DNA from: Chitinophaga sp. sic0106 | GTDB lineage: Bacteria; Bacteroidota; Bacteroidia; Chitinophagales; Chitinophagaceae | Reading direction: 5' to 3' | Assembly (NCBI RefSeq): GCF_019219075.1 | Contig: NZ_JAHUWJ010000016.1 | Location: 62,001 to 126,000 of the forward strand | DNA length: 64,000 nt | Shown: positions 36,368 to 44,463 of the stretch, piece after piece | How positions within the stretch are numbered: position 1 is the stretch's first letter | How the letters are laid out: each line of letters begins with the position of its first letter | Position numbers and translations under genes: made by a program | The notes under the pieces: model-generated | Told to the model about the DNA's origin: nothing | The model's input: the letters and a program-made list of their open reading frames with translations, nothing else | Database searches by the model: none

Positions 36368-37075
36368 TTATTCTTTGACTACCAGGCGGAAACCATTACC
36401 GTGAATATTTACGATTTCGATATTGGAATCGTCTTTCAGGTATTTACGCAGCTTGGCAATATACACGTCCATGGAGCGACCGTTGAAGTAGGTATCGCTA
36501 CCCCAGATTTTTTTGAGTGCCAGTTCTCTTGGGAGCAGGTCATTTTTGTGCTCGCAGAGCATGTGGAGGAGCTCATTTTCTTTGGGCGACAGCGTATGCG
36601 ACTCACTATTGCGGGTGAGTGTGCGGAGACGGGAGTTAAACTCGTAGGAACCGATTTTAAACTCGTGCTGCTCTTCCTCTTTATTATGCAGTTCCTGGTT
36701 ACGTTTCAGGATAGCTTTGATTTTAAGGAGCAGCAGTTCGCTGTCGAATGGTTTGGAGATGTAATCATCCGCACCCAGTTTATAGCCCTGGATGATATCT
36801 TCCTTCATGGTTTTGGCGGAGAGGAAGAACAGGGGGATATCCGGATCTACGTCACGAATTTCCTCTGCCAGTTTAAATCCGTCCATATTAGGCATCATGA
36901 TGTCCAGCAGGCAGATGTCAAATTTCTCACGACGGAAGGCCGCCAGCGCCAGGATACCATCTCTGCAGAGCTCCACGTCATAATCGTTCAGCTCCAGGTA
37001 GTTTTTAAGCACCATACCCAGGTTGGTATCATCTTCTGCCAGTAATATTTTAGGTTTACGTTCTTCCATAATCAT
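36368..37075 (-). CDS. OmpR-family response regulator (RprY-like)
   Basis: A 235-aa two-domain regulator: receiver with Asp16-Asp17 region (AEDD), phosphoacceptor Asp58 in CLLDIMMP and Lys108 in YISKPF, then an OmpR-type winged helix with NGRSMDVYIAKLRKYL and NIHGNGFRL. It resembles Bacteroides RprY. No histidine kinase gene is adjacent. A paralogue lies at 39.8 kb. A -7 box is 16 bp above the start. Confidence 0.92.
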   Translation of the reverse strand: MIMEERKPKILLAEDDTNLGMVLKNYLELNDYDVELCRDGILALAAFRREKFDICLLDIMMPNMDGFKLAEEIRDVDPDIPLFFLSAKTMKEDIIQGYKLGADDYISKPFDSELLLLKIKAILKRNQELHNKEEEQHEFKIGSYEFNSRLRTLTRNSESHTLSPKENELLHMLCEHKNDLLPRELALKKIWGSDTYFNGRSMDVYIAKLRKYLKDDSNIEIVNIHGNGFRLVVKE

Positions 37076-37091
37076 AAAGGGTTGATTATAA

Positions 37092-37099
37092 CAAATATA
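37092..37099 (-). promoter_or_regulatory. -7 box (TATATTTG) of the response regulator gene
   Basis: Full TAnnTTTG match on the minus strand, 16 bp before the ATG at 37075. Confidence 0.5.
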
Positions 37100-37213
37100 A
37101 AGTTTTTCTGCGGCACGAAAGGTCGTAAAAATACTGACTGCCGGCCGCCAATGAATTGTTAAAACTGCTGTAGTGCGCTATTATAACGCTTACAACTACA
37201 CGAAGGTTGTGTA

Positions 37214-38005
37214 CTAACGTTGTTTAATCAGGGAGGTAAATGGGTAACGGAGGTTGCTGTAGTTGATCATGTCCACTACTACGCTACCTACTGAAATAGG
37301 GCTTTCTATGCGGAGCGGCACTTTATTGGCGTCGTCGCTCACCCATACGGTCATTTTCTCGCCGCCTTCAAACATGGAGCCTTTGATCAGCAGGGGCCTG
37401 AATTTGATGGCGCGAAACGTACCAAATTTGGTTTTGATCTCTTCCTTGCCCATGTAACGCACGTAAATATTGTATACCTGATCGTCCAGGAACATGGCGA
37501 AGGGGATTTTATCTTCCGGTTTGTATTTGGAGAAGTCGATGTTGCGGGCGTAGTAGATGGAGCTGATAACGTCCTGTACACATGGCGGAACGGTAAAAGT
37601 ACCGGTAGTACTGATTGCCTGATGACCTGCCTGATTGAATATGACGTTGTTATAGATTTTATAGCCGCCTTCATTCACGTTGCGGATAAACTTCAGTGGC
37701 TGCAGGGTGGCGGTGTCCAGGTAGGTTTCATAGCGGTCCCTTACTTTGAAAACCCAGTCGTAGGCACGGTAGGTTTTGCCATCGGCTACGATATGATATA
37801 CGTCTCTGTTGGCGAATCTTTCCAGGCCTACATTGAAGGTGGCTTCGCCGGCGCCGATAAACATTTTACCGAGAGCATAGAAGACTTTGAGGGTAACGGA
37901 TTCACCTGTTTTGAAGCTGGTATTTCGTATCGAACAGAAATCATTCTGCGCTTTTGCTGGGCGTATACAGGTTAAAAATAAGATGATAAGTAAGAAATAC
38001 CGCAT
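37214..38005 (-). CDS. Secreted DUF3108 protein
   Basis: A 263-aa protein with a signal peptide (RYFLLIILFLTCIRPAKAQ) and the DUF3108 fold: FYALGKMFIGAGEATFNV near the start, VRDRYETYLD, KFGTFRAIKFRPLL and WVSDDANKVPLRIE. Members are outer-membrane or periplasmic beta-rich proteins of unknown role. The start is 9 bp after the stop of the membrane protein upstream, so both are in one transcript. Confidence 0.85.
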   Translation of the reverse strand: MRYFLLIILFLTCIRPAKAQNDFCSIRNTSFKTGESVTLKVFYALGKMFIGAGEATFNVGLERFANRDVYHIVADGKTYRAYDWVFKVRDRYETYLDTATLQPLKFIRNVNEGGYKIYNNVIFNQAGHQAISTTGTFTVPPCVQDVISSIYYARNIDFSKYKPEDKIPFAMFLDDQVYNIYVRYMGKEEIKTKFGTFRAIKFRPLLIKGSMFEGGEKMTVWVSDDANKVPLRIESPISVGSVVVDMINYSNLRYPFTSLIKQR

Positions 38006-38014
38006 TGCAAGAGG

Positions 38015-39004
38015 CTATTTATCCTTAATAATTTTAACTCCCAGCAGGAGCACCGTACCCGCTATGGCCGGCAGGAAGAGGTTTATTAACCAGATTCCGC
38101 CAGTGGCTGCGAGGATGGCTACATCGTTGGAACTCAGAAAACCGAGGAAGAAGATACTTACTTTTCCCCGAACTCCAAGTTCTGCAATGGCAATGGTGGG
38201 TACTACGGCCATTACCAGGTAAATTACGCTGTTGAGCAGGAAGGCCTGCCACCACAAAAATTCCACACCCAATGCGTCGAGCAAAATCAAATACTGTGCC
38301 GAGAAGACCATATACCGGAGGGCTGAAAGCAGCAACAGATAACGTAATTCAGCAGATTGATAGCCGGCGATAATCTCTACGTAGCTTTTAAGTTTACGGA
38401 GCCAACGCAATTTTTCAAAAACAGTCAGAATAATTCGTAGCCGAAAATATAACAATATCGTCAGTGAGCAAATAATCAACAGTACGGCGAGGACTAAATT
38501 TCCCCAGAAATTGCGGTCGAGCCACTTGGAAATGCCTGCTGGCATGAGCCGGTGAATAAAAAAGAACAGCCCAATTAACCCAAAAATAACAGTTACGATC
38601 AGCTGGCTGAAGCTACCTACTATGGTGGCGGCAATAGCCTTGAGTTTATTTTCGTTGCGAAGGTACAGCACGCGGCCACCGTATTCGCCTATACGATTTG
38701 GCGTATTGATAGAGATGGACACGCCGGAAAGGATGGCGCTGAATGCTTTCTTAAACGATATCTTTTCCAGCGGCTGCACCAGTTGCTGCCACTTGCGGGC
38801 TTCGAGGCCCCAGTTAAAAAACATCAGCACCACCACGAGGAACAAACCTGTCCAGCCCTTGTGGTGCAGGGAATCGCGCATCTGCTGGATAGATTCCTGC
38901 AGGTTATCGCGGTGGGTCAGCTGCAAATAGATCGAGTATCCTAACCAGATGAAAAGCGTTACACCTAATGTGTAATTGAGAATTATTTTGGTACTTTTGT
39001 TCAG
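38015..39004 (-). CDS. Flippase-like membrane protein (LPG synthase TM-region family), apparent CTG start
   Basis: A membrane protein with about 8 helices and the family motif SINTPNRIGEYGGR. Members share the N-terminal flippase part of lysylphosphatidylglycerol synthase (UPF0104). A TTG at 38926 would give 303 aa but would drop the first helix. The frame is open further upstream for 26 more codons and encodes a clear extra helix (IILNYTLGVTLFIWLGYSI). Between it and the in-frame stop there is no ATG, GTG or TTG; the only plausible start is CTG at 39004 (reads MNKSTK, 329 aa). A -7 box lies 14 bp above that codon. Start choice is inference. Confidence 0.8.
   Translation of the reverse strand: MNKSTKIILNYTLGVTLFIWLGYSIYLQLTHRDNLQESIQQMRDSLHHKGWTGLFLVVVLMFFNWGLEARKWQQLVQPLEKISFKKAFSAILSGVSISINTPNRIGEYGGRVLYLRNENKLKAIAATIVGSFSQLIVTVIFGLIGLFFFIHRLMPAGISKWLDRNFWGNLVLAVLLIICSLTILLYFRLRIILTVFEKLRWLRKLKSYVEIIAGYQSAELRYLLLLSALRYMVFSAQYLILLDALGVEFLWWQAFLLNSVIYLVMAVVPTIAIAELGVRGKVSIFFLGFLSSNDVAILAATGGIWLINLFLPAIAGTVLLLGVKIIKDK
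38992..38999 (+). promoter_or_regulatory. -7 box (TACTTTTG) of ruvC
   Basis: Full TAnnTTTG match, 35 bp before the ruvC TTG start, lying inside the first codons of the divergent membrane-protein gene. Confidence 0.5.
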
Positions 39005-39018
39005 ATATTAAGTTTTGG

Positions 39019-39026
39019 CAAAAATA
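39019..39026 (-). promoter_or_regulatory. -7 box (TATTTTTG) of the flippase-like gene
   Basis: Full TAnnTTTG match on the minus strand, 14 bp before the CTG codon at 39004, inside the ruvC leader. The two divergent transcripts would overlap at their 5' ends. Confidence 0.5.
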
Positions 39027-39034
39027 ACCTGTGG

Positions 39035-39595
39035 TTGGCAAACAAACCGAAAATAATTCTGGGCATTGACCCTGGTACCCTTGTAATGGGCTACGGCCTT
39101 ATATTAGCAGAGGGTAAAAAAGTCAGTCTCATTGAGATGGACGTGTTAAAGCTATCCAGGCATAAGGACCATTACGAACGCCTGCAGGCAATACATAGCA
39201 GTATAGCAGCGTTAATCACCCAACATAAACCGGATTGCTTCGCTATTGAAGCGCCCTTCTTTGGCAAGAACGTACAAAGTATGCTGAAGCTGGGCCGCGC
39301 GCAGGGCGTTGCCATTGCAACGGCCATGCATGCAGGGCTGGCAGTAACGGAATATTCCCCAAAGAAAGTCAAACAGTCCGTTACCGGCAATGGAAATGCA
39401 GATAAGGAACAGGTATGGCTGATGTTACAACGCATCCTGAAAATCAGCGACAAACCAGCCTATTATGATGCTACCGATGCACTTGCAGTGGCAGTATGTC
39501 ATTTTTACCAGGACAGCAATCCACTGGCAGGCCTTACCAAATCCAAAGGATGGGAGCAGTTCCTGGCACAACACCCCGAAAGAATAGTGCGGTAG
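39035..39595 (+). CDS. ruvC: Holliday junction resolvase RuvC
   Basis: Endonuclease that cuts Holliday junctions after RuvAB migration. The 186-aa protein shows the four catalytic acids: Asp12 (GIDPGT), Glu72 (IEAPFFG), Asp145 and Asp148 (YDATDALAVAVCH). The start is TTG (MANKPK); no in-frame ATG or GTG is available upstream. The gene is divergent from the flippase-like gene, with only 30 bp between start codons. Confidence 0.95.
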   Translation: MANKPKIILGIDPGTLVMGYGLILAEGKKVSLIEMDVLKLSRHKDHYERLQAIHSSIAALITQHKPDCFAIEAPFFGKNVQSMLKLGRAQGVAIATAMHAGLAVTEYSPKKVKQSVTGNGNADKEQVWLMLQRILKISDKPAYYDATDALAVAVCHFYQDSNPLAGLTKSKGWEQFLAQHPERIVR

Positions 39596-39719
39596 GAAAA
39601 GCATATTTCATAAATTCCAAAATTGTAGTTACTTTGTTGAAATTCGATTGTAGTCTGAATCTACAGCCTTACACGCCATGATCAGCTTAACAGCTTGACT
39701 ATGAAAAATTACTATCATC

Positions 39720-39742
39720 CGTTGTACACCAAAAGTGCAACG
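39720..39742 (+). other. Short hairpin upstream of the second response regulator
   Basis: Stem cgttgtac (39720-39727) with gtgcaacg (39735-39742), one wobble, followed by ctatttttat. It may terminate ruvC read-through, or lie in the leader of the next gene. The rest of the 179-base gap shows nothing clear. Confidence 0.4.
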
Positions 39743-39774
39743 ACTATTTTTATATTAACCAGCATCAAGGAGAT

Positions 39775-40470
39775 ATGAAAGCGAGAATCTTATTAGTGGA
39801 AGACGATCAATATATCGGCGCGGCAACTAAGAAAAGATTAGAGGAGGCAGGTTATGATGTGGTGCACAGTATTGACGGACAGGCAGCATGGGAGCAATTC
39901 CAGTCCCGCACCTTCGATATATGCCTGCTGGATGTAGTTATGCCTAAAAAAGATGGTCTCGCGCTGGCTGAACAGATCCGAAAAGTGAATGATCACGTCC
40001 CTATTTTGTTTCTTACCTCCAAAAATGAGAAAGAAGACAGAATTAAAGGTCTGCGCACCGGTGCCGACGATTATATCAGCAAACCCTTCAGCATGCAGGA
40101 ACTCATCCTGCGTATAGAAGTGTTCCTGAAGAGAACCCGCAATCAACCGGTCGAAAAATCCCATATTTTCCACCTGGGCAAGCTCACCTTCGATTACGAA
40201 GATCTGCGCCTTTATAACGAAGAAGGAGATATTTCCATCAGCCTCACCCAGAAGGAAGCGGAACTACTCCTCTATCTCTGCAATAATCCCAATAAAACAC
40301 TTAAAAGGGAAGAAATCCTGGCCAATGTATGGGGCAAGGATGACTACTTCCTGGGCCGCAGCATGGATGTGTTTATCACTAAACTGCGTAAGCACTTCAA
40401 ATCCGATCCGCACGTACGACTTGAAACACTGCATGGTGTAGGTTTCCGCTTCAACGTTCCTGGTAAATAA
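39775..40470 (+). CDS. OmpR-family response regulator, second copy (RprY-like)
   Basis: A 231-aa regulator: acidic pair Asp10/Asp11, phosphoacceptor Asp53 in CLLDVVMP, Lys103 in YISKPF, and an OmpR-type winged helix with LGRSMDVFITKLRKHF and LHGVGFRF. It is clearly a paralogue of the regulator at 36.4 kb. No kinase gene is adjacent. An AAGGAG lies just before the ATG but only 2 bases away, too close for a normal ribosome-binding site. The gene ends 1 bp from the convergent HIT gene. Confidence 0.92.
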   Translation: MKARILLVEDDQYIGAATKKRLEEAGYDVVHSIDGQAAWEQFQSRTFDICLLDVVMPKKDGLALAEQIRKVNDHVPILFLTSKNEKEDRIKGLRTGADDYISKPFSMQELILRIEVFLKRTRNQPVEKSHIFHLGKLTFDYEDLRLYNEEGDISISLTQKEAELLLYLCNNPNKTLKREEILANVWGKDDYFLGRSMDVFITKLRKHFKSDPHVRLETLHGVGFRFNVPGK

Positions 40471-40471
40471 C

Positions 40472-40861
40472 CTACAGGCGGGCTACGATTGCCTGCTGAA
40501 TGGCTTCAAATTCTTCCGGTGATAATTTCAGTTTACTCCTGGAAAAATTCATGTCGTCCACCGAATTGATAGGTATCAGATGCATATGCGCATGGGGTAC
40601 TTCCAGCCCTACCACGCTCACCCCTATACGATTACAGGGCACCACTGCTTCTATCGCCTTTGCAATAGGTTTGGCAAATAACAGGTACTCCCGCATCAGG
40701 TCATCCGACACATCAAAAAACTTATCCGTTTCCACTTTGGGAATTACCAGCGTATGGCCTTTGGCCAGTGGGAAAATATCCAGGAAAGCATAAAAATTTT
40801 CGTTCTCAGCAATCTTATAACCAGGGATTTCTCCGCGGATTATTTTCGAAAAGATGGTCAT
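40472..40861 (-). CDS. HIT-family protein (histidine triad hydrolase)
   Basis: A 129-aa nucleotide-binding protein with the triad HAHMH (His90, His92, His94) in VPHAHMHLIP and the N-terminal SKIIRGEIP. HINT-type members hydrolyse AMP-linked amines or adenosine phosphosulfate-like compounds. It follows greA on this strand but a terminator lies between them. Its stop is 1 bp from the stop of the convergent regulator gene, leaving no room for a terminator. Confidence 0.92.
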   Translation of the reverse strand: MTIFSKIIRGEIPGYKIAENENFYAFLDIFPLAKGHTLVIPKVETDKFFDVSDDLMREYLLFAKPIAKAIEAVVPCNRIGVSVVGLEVPHAHMHLIPINSVDDMNFSRSKLKLSPEEFEAIQQAIVARL

Positions 40862-40891
40862 GGTTCGGATGTTATATGATGGAAAATAAAA

Positions 40892-40915
40892 AGGGCCCTG
40901 CCTTGGCAGGACCCT
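40892..40915 (-). terminator. Terminator after greA
   Basis: An 11-position stem (40892-40902 with 40905-40915) with one position that pairs as G-U only in the minus-strand RNA; U-rich sequence follows on that strand. Confidence 0.75.
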
Positions 40916-40942
40916 GTAAATATCGGTAAAAAGCGTAACGGT

Positions 40943-41416
40943 TTACGCAGTAATATTTTCAATCTTAAAGCTGATTTTGCCATTAGGTGCTACTACCTCT
41001 GCCACATCTCCCACTGTTTTACCTAATAAACCTTTGCCGATTGGTGAAGTAACCGAGATTTTCCCGGCCTTCAGATCTGCCTCTGTTTCTGAAACCAATT
41101 GATAAGTTACAGTTTTCTTATTGGCAACATTGGTGATTGTTACCTTACATAAAATTGAGACTTTAGAAGTGTCAATAGAATCAGCCTCCACAATGCGTGC
41201 GTTAGCAATCGCATTTTCCAGCGTAGCGATTTTAGCTTCGTGTAACCCCTGTGCTTCTTTGGCGGCATCATATTCGGCATTCTCCTTCAAGTCACCCTTT
41301 TCCCTGGCTTCAGAAATAGCCCTCGCGATCTCTGCACGTCCTTTTGTTTTAAGGCCATTCAGCTCGCTTCTCATCTGTTCAAGAGTTTCTTTAGTAACGT
41401 AGTTTACGCCAGACAT
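40943..41416 (-). CDS. greA: Transcription elongation factor GreA
   Basis: A 157-aa factor that rescues backtracked RNA polymerase by stimulating transcript cleavage. The N-terminal coiled coil carries the acidic tip GDLKENAEYD (Asp42, Glu45), followed by the FKBP-like C-terminal domain (SPIGKGLLGK, VVAPNG). Normal length. Confidence 0.96.
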   Translation of the reverse strand: MSGVNYVTKETLEQMRSELNGLKTKGRAEIARAISEAREKGDLKENAEYDAAKEAQGLHEAKIATLENAIANARIVEADSIDTSKVSILCKVTITNVANKKTVTYQLVSETEADLKAGKISVTSPIGKGLLGKTVGDVAEVVAPNGKISFKIENITA

Positions 41417-41498
41417 AACCTGCTGTGTTTTTATGGTTATAAGAAAAAAAAATCAACGCCCCCACTTTCATGGAAGCGTTGTTTTTCTGGTTCTATCG

Positions 41499-41540
41499 CA
41501 AATATAATATTTTTTGCTTAAGAAAAGTAATTTACTTTTC
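41499..41540 (-). promoter_or_regulatory. greA promoter region with a 19-bp palindrome
   Basis: TATATTTG (41499-41506, minus) fits the -7 element, 82 bp before greA. Fifteen bases upstream of it is a perfect palindrome, GAAAAGTAA-T-TTACTTTTC (41522-41540), where an operator or -33 region would lie. Confidence 0.5.
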
Positions 41541-41599
41541 GATTTTAATATACTGAAAATCAGCTATTTAAATCAAATCACCACAGCCTGTTCCGCTGC

Positions 41600-42529
41600 T
41601 TAAAGTATATTTAACTTCTCTAAAACAACACGAGGCATACGTATACTCGCCTCGTGGGAATAACCCGCTATATGTGGCGTCAGTACTACGTTTGAGGCGG
41701 CCAGGAAATAGGCCAGCTGCTCTTTATCCGCTGCTGAGTAGGTAGTCAATTTTTCATTTTCCAGTACATCCAGGCAAGCGCCGCGTACACGGCCGTCTTC
41801 CAGGGCTGCAATCAGATCGCTGTTGTTTACCAGTTTACCCCTCGCCGTATTCATGAACCATACGGGATGAGCAAAGGCGGAAAAAAACGATTCGTTTGCA
41901 ATATAACGGGTTTCTTCGGTAAGTGGCAGGTGTAAACTTACCACATCCGCAGTAGCATACACCTCTTCCAGTGTTACCTCTTTCACCGCTGCTGTCCCGA
42001 AACCTTTATTGTATTTATCATAGGCAATGATGTTAACATCAAAGCCCTGCAGTTTGCGTGCAAAGGTACTCCCGGTATGACCATAACCGATAATAGCCAC
42101 TGTTTTACCTCCCAGCTCATAGGCACGGTTGCCGTCTCTTTCCCAAATGCCCTGACGCAGTTCCAGATTACTCTTTAACACGTTGTGCATCAGGCTGAGC
42201 AACATGCCTACCGCCTGCTCTCCTACCGGATCACGGTTGCCTTCCGGACTGCTTACACAATGTATCCCCTTGCTTTCGGCATAAGCTACATCAATCAGCT
42301 CCATTCCGGAGCCCAGGCGGCCAATCCACTGCAAATCTCTGCCATGGTCTATAATCTGCTTATCCACGCGAATACGGGTGGTCACTATCAGACCCACACA
42401 GCCAGGGATGGCTGCATACACTTCCTCGTAAGTAATAGATGGCTGGTAGTTTACTTCAAAGCCCTTGCTTTCCAGCTGGTCCACCAGGTATGGATGCACC
42501 TTGGCGGTAATTAATACTTTCTTACTCAT
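41600..42529 (-). CDS. 2-hydroxyacid dehydrogenase, D-3-phosphoglycerate dehydrogenase-like
   Basis: A 309-aa NAD-dependent dehydrogenase. The Rossmann motif is GYGHTG (148-153); catalytic residues are Arg230 (NTARGKLV), Glu257 (DVLENE) and His286 (TPHIAGYS). It lacks the C-terminal ACT domain of long SerA proteins. It could make serine precursor or reduce another 2-ketoacid. Its start overlaps the rsmA stop by 4 bp (ATGA), so the two are translationally coupled. Confidence 0.88.
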   Translation of the reverse strand: MSKKVLITAKVHPYLVDQLESKGFEVNYQPSITYEEVYAAIPGCVGLIVTTRIRVDKQIIDHGRDLQWIGRLGSGMELIDVAYAESKGIHCVSSPEGNRDPVGEQAVGMLLSLMHNVLKSNLELRQGIWERDGNRAYELGGKTVAIIGYGHTGSTFARKLQGFDVNIIAYDKYNKGFGTAAVKEVTLEEVYATADVVSLHLPLTEETRYIANESFFSAFAHPVWFMNTARGKLVNNSDLIAALEDGRVRGACLDVLENEKLTTYSAADKEQLAYFLAASNVVLTPHIAGYSHEASIRMPRVVLEKLNIL

Positions 42530-43278
42530 ATCATCTTATGTGACAAGGCCGCAAAATCCGCAACAGTAAGCTCTTCAGCCCTTTTACTGAAAATCGGGTC
42601 CTGCAGTGTTTCTTTATCGAATAATCCTTTCAGGGGGTTGCGCAATTGCTTACGACGCTGCCCGAACGCAGTTTTCACCAATACAAAAAACTTACGCTCT
42701 GAAGCTACATCCGCCGGCTGCTCCAGCCGGGTGAGGCGAATAACGCCTGATTTCACCTTTGGCGGCGGATTAAAGCAGTTTTCATGTACATCAAACAGGT
42801 ACTCAATATGATAGTAAGCCTGCAGCAACACACTGAGTATGCCATAGTCCTTGTTACCATGACCAGCCGCGAGCCTTACCGCTACCTCTTTCTGGAACAT
42901 ACCCACTACTACTTCCACACTGGAACGCCATTCCAGCACCTTAAACATGATCTGGGTAGAAATATTATATGGGAAGTTGCCTATCAGCCTAAACTGCCCT
43001 TCAAACGGCAGCTCCGCATCCAGGATGCTCACATTGAGCAGCTTACCCTGGATAGCAGGATAAGTTTTTTCCAGATACAATACCTTCTCCGTATCCAGCT
43101 CAATAGCTTTAAAATGAATGCCGGGAATCTGTAACAGGTATTTGGTAATGGCACCCCCTCCGGGGCCCACCTCCAGCACTTGCTGGCCTTCGCTTACAGG
43201 TAGCGACTCAACAATTTTCATACAGATGTTCTCATCCTTAAGAAAATGCTGGCCTAATGATTTTTTTAGTGTATACAT
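42526..43278 (-). CDS. rsmA: 16S rRNA dimethyladenosine transferase RsmA (KsgA)
   Basis: Dimethylates A1518 and A1519 of 16S rRNA late in small-subunit assembly. The 250-aa protein has the SAM motif LEVGPGGGA (35-43), the acidic motif IELDTEK and the NFPY catalytic motif (101-104). Start LKKSLGQHFLKD is the classic KsgA opening. A -7 box lies 10 bp above the start. The dehydrogenase gene overlaps its end. Confidence 0.96.
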   Translation of the reverse strand: MYTLKKSLGQHFLKDENICMKIVESLPVSEGQQVLEVGPGGGAITKYLLQIPGIHFKAIELDTEKVLYLEKTYPAIQGKLLNVSILDAELPFEGQFRLIGNFPYNISTQIMFKVLEWRSSVEVVVGMFQKEVAVRLAAGHGNKDYGILSVLLQAYYHIEYLFDVHENCFNPPPKVKSGVIRLTRLEQPADVASERKFFVLVKTAFGQRRKQLRNPLKGLFDKETLQDPIFSKRAEELTVADFAALSHKMI

Positions 43279-43288
43279 GACTGAGCCG

Positions 43289-43296
43289 CAAAGATA
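43289..43296 (-). promoter_or_regulatory. -7 box (TATCTTTG) of rsmA
   Basis: Full TAnnTTTG match on the minus strand, 10 bp before the ATG, implying a very short leader. Confidence 0.5.
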
Positions 43297-43356
43297 GCTA
43301 AAACCGGGATAACAGTGGTCCGGAAAACCAGCCCTCAGAAACTAACTGCTTTCTCT

Positions 43357-43364
43357 TATCTTTG
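43357..43364 (+). promoter_or_regulatory. -7 box (TATCTTTG) of pdxA
   Basis: Same octamer as the divergent rsmA box, 23 bp before the pdxA start. Confidence 0.5.
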
Positions 43365-43387
43365 TCCATTATTGACGCTATAACAGC

Positions 43388-44449
43388 ATGAGTACTCCCA
43401 ACATGAATAAACCAGTAATAGGCATCACCGTAGGTGACATCAACAGCATTGGCGCAGAAATCATAATCAAAACCTTTCTGGACAACAGGATGATGGAATT
43501 CTGTACGCCGGTGATCTTCGCGTCCAATAAAACCATCAACTTCTACCGGAAGCTGATGAATGAGAATAATTTTAACTATCAGTCCATAAAAGACTTTACC
43601 CGCCTTAATCACAAGCAGGTAAACGTGTATAACTGCTGGGAAGAAGAAGTGCAGATCACCCCGGGCATCCTCAACGAAGCCGGTGGCAAATACGCGGCCC
43701 GCGCCCTGGAAGTAGCCATCCAGTGCCTCAAAGAAGGACATATTGCCGGCCTGGTGACCGCACCCATCCACAAAAACAACATCCAGAGCGAGAAATTTAC
43801 CTATACCGGTCATACCCCCTACCTCAAAGATGCCTTCGAAGCCAAAGAGGTACTGATGTTCATGACCGCCGATAACATGCGCGTAGGCCTGCTCACCGAG
43901 CACGTACCTATCGCCCAGGTTGCGCAGTATGTAACCAAAGAAAATATTCTTTCCAAGTTATATATGATGAGAGAGAGTCTGGTTAAGGACTTTGGCATCG
44001 ACAAACCACGCATTGCCGTATTGGGCCTCAATCCACATGCCGGCGATGAGGGCCTCATCGGTAAAGAAGAAATTGAACAGATTGCCCCGGCCATTAAACA
44101 GGCGAAAGGCAACGGCATCATGGCCTTTGGCCCTTACAGCGCCGATGCCTTCTTTGCCCGTGAAATGTATGCCAAATTTGATGGCGTACTGGCCATGTAC
44201 CATGATCAGGGCCTGATTCCATTCAAATCACTCGCCAACGGCGAAGGCATTAACTACACCGCAGGGCTGCCCATTGTAAGAACATCTCCTGACCACGGCA
44301 CCGCCTTCGATATCGCAGGTAAAAACGTGGCTGATCCCGGCTCCTTCCGTCAGGCGATCTTCACCTGCCTGGAGGTAATCGAACAGCGCGAACGCTACGC
44401 TGAAAACACGAGAAACCCGCTGAAGAAGACAGAACTGGCATCTGAATAA
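43388..44449 (+). CDS. pdxA: 4-hydroxythreonine-4-phosphate dehydrogenase PdxA
   Basis: NAD-dependent enzyme of vitamin B6 synthesis that oxidises and decarboxylates 4-phosphohydroxy-L-threonine. The 353-aa protein has GITVGDINSIGAEI at the start, TAPIHKNNIQ and TGHTPYL, LNPHAGDEG and MYHDQGLIPFK, the last three contributing metal-binding histidines. The usual GDPAGIG start motif reads GDINSIG here. The gene is monocistronic, bounded by a promoter and a hairpin pair. Confidence 0.94.
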   Translation: MSTPNMNKPVIGITVGDINSIGAEIIIKTFLDNRMMEFCTPVIFASNKTINFYRKLMNENNFNYQSIKDFTRLNHKQVNVYNCWEEEVQITPGILNEAGGKYAARALEVAIQCLKEGHIAGLVTAPIHKNNIQSEKFTYTGHTPYLKDAFEAKEVLMFMTADNMRVGLLTEHVPIAQVAQYVTKENILSKLYMMRESLVKDFGIDKPRIAVLGLNPHAGDEGLIGKEEIEQIAPAIKQAKGNGIMAFGPYSADAFFAREMYAKFDGVLAMYHDQGLIPFKSLANGEGINYTAGLPIVRTSPDHGTAFDIAGKNVADPGSFRQAIFTCLEVIEQRERYAENTRNPLKKTELASE

Positions 44450-44463
44450 ACTTACTTACTGCT

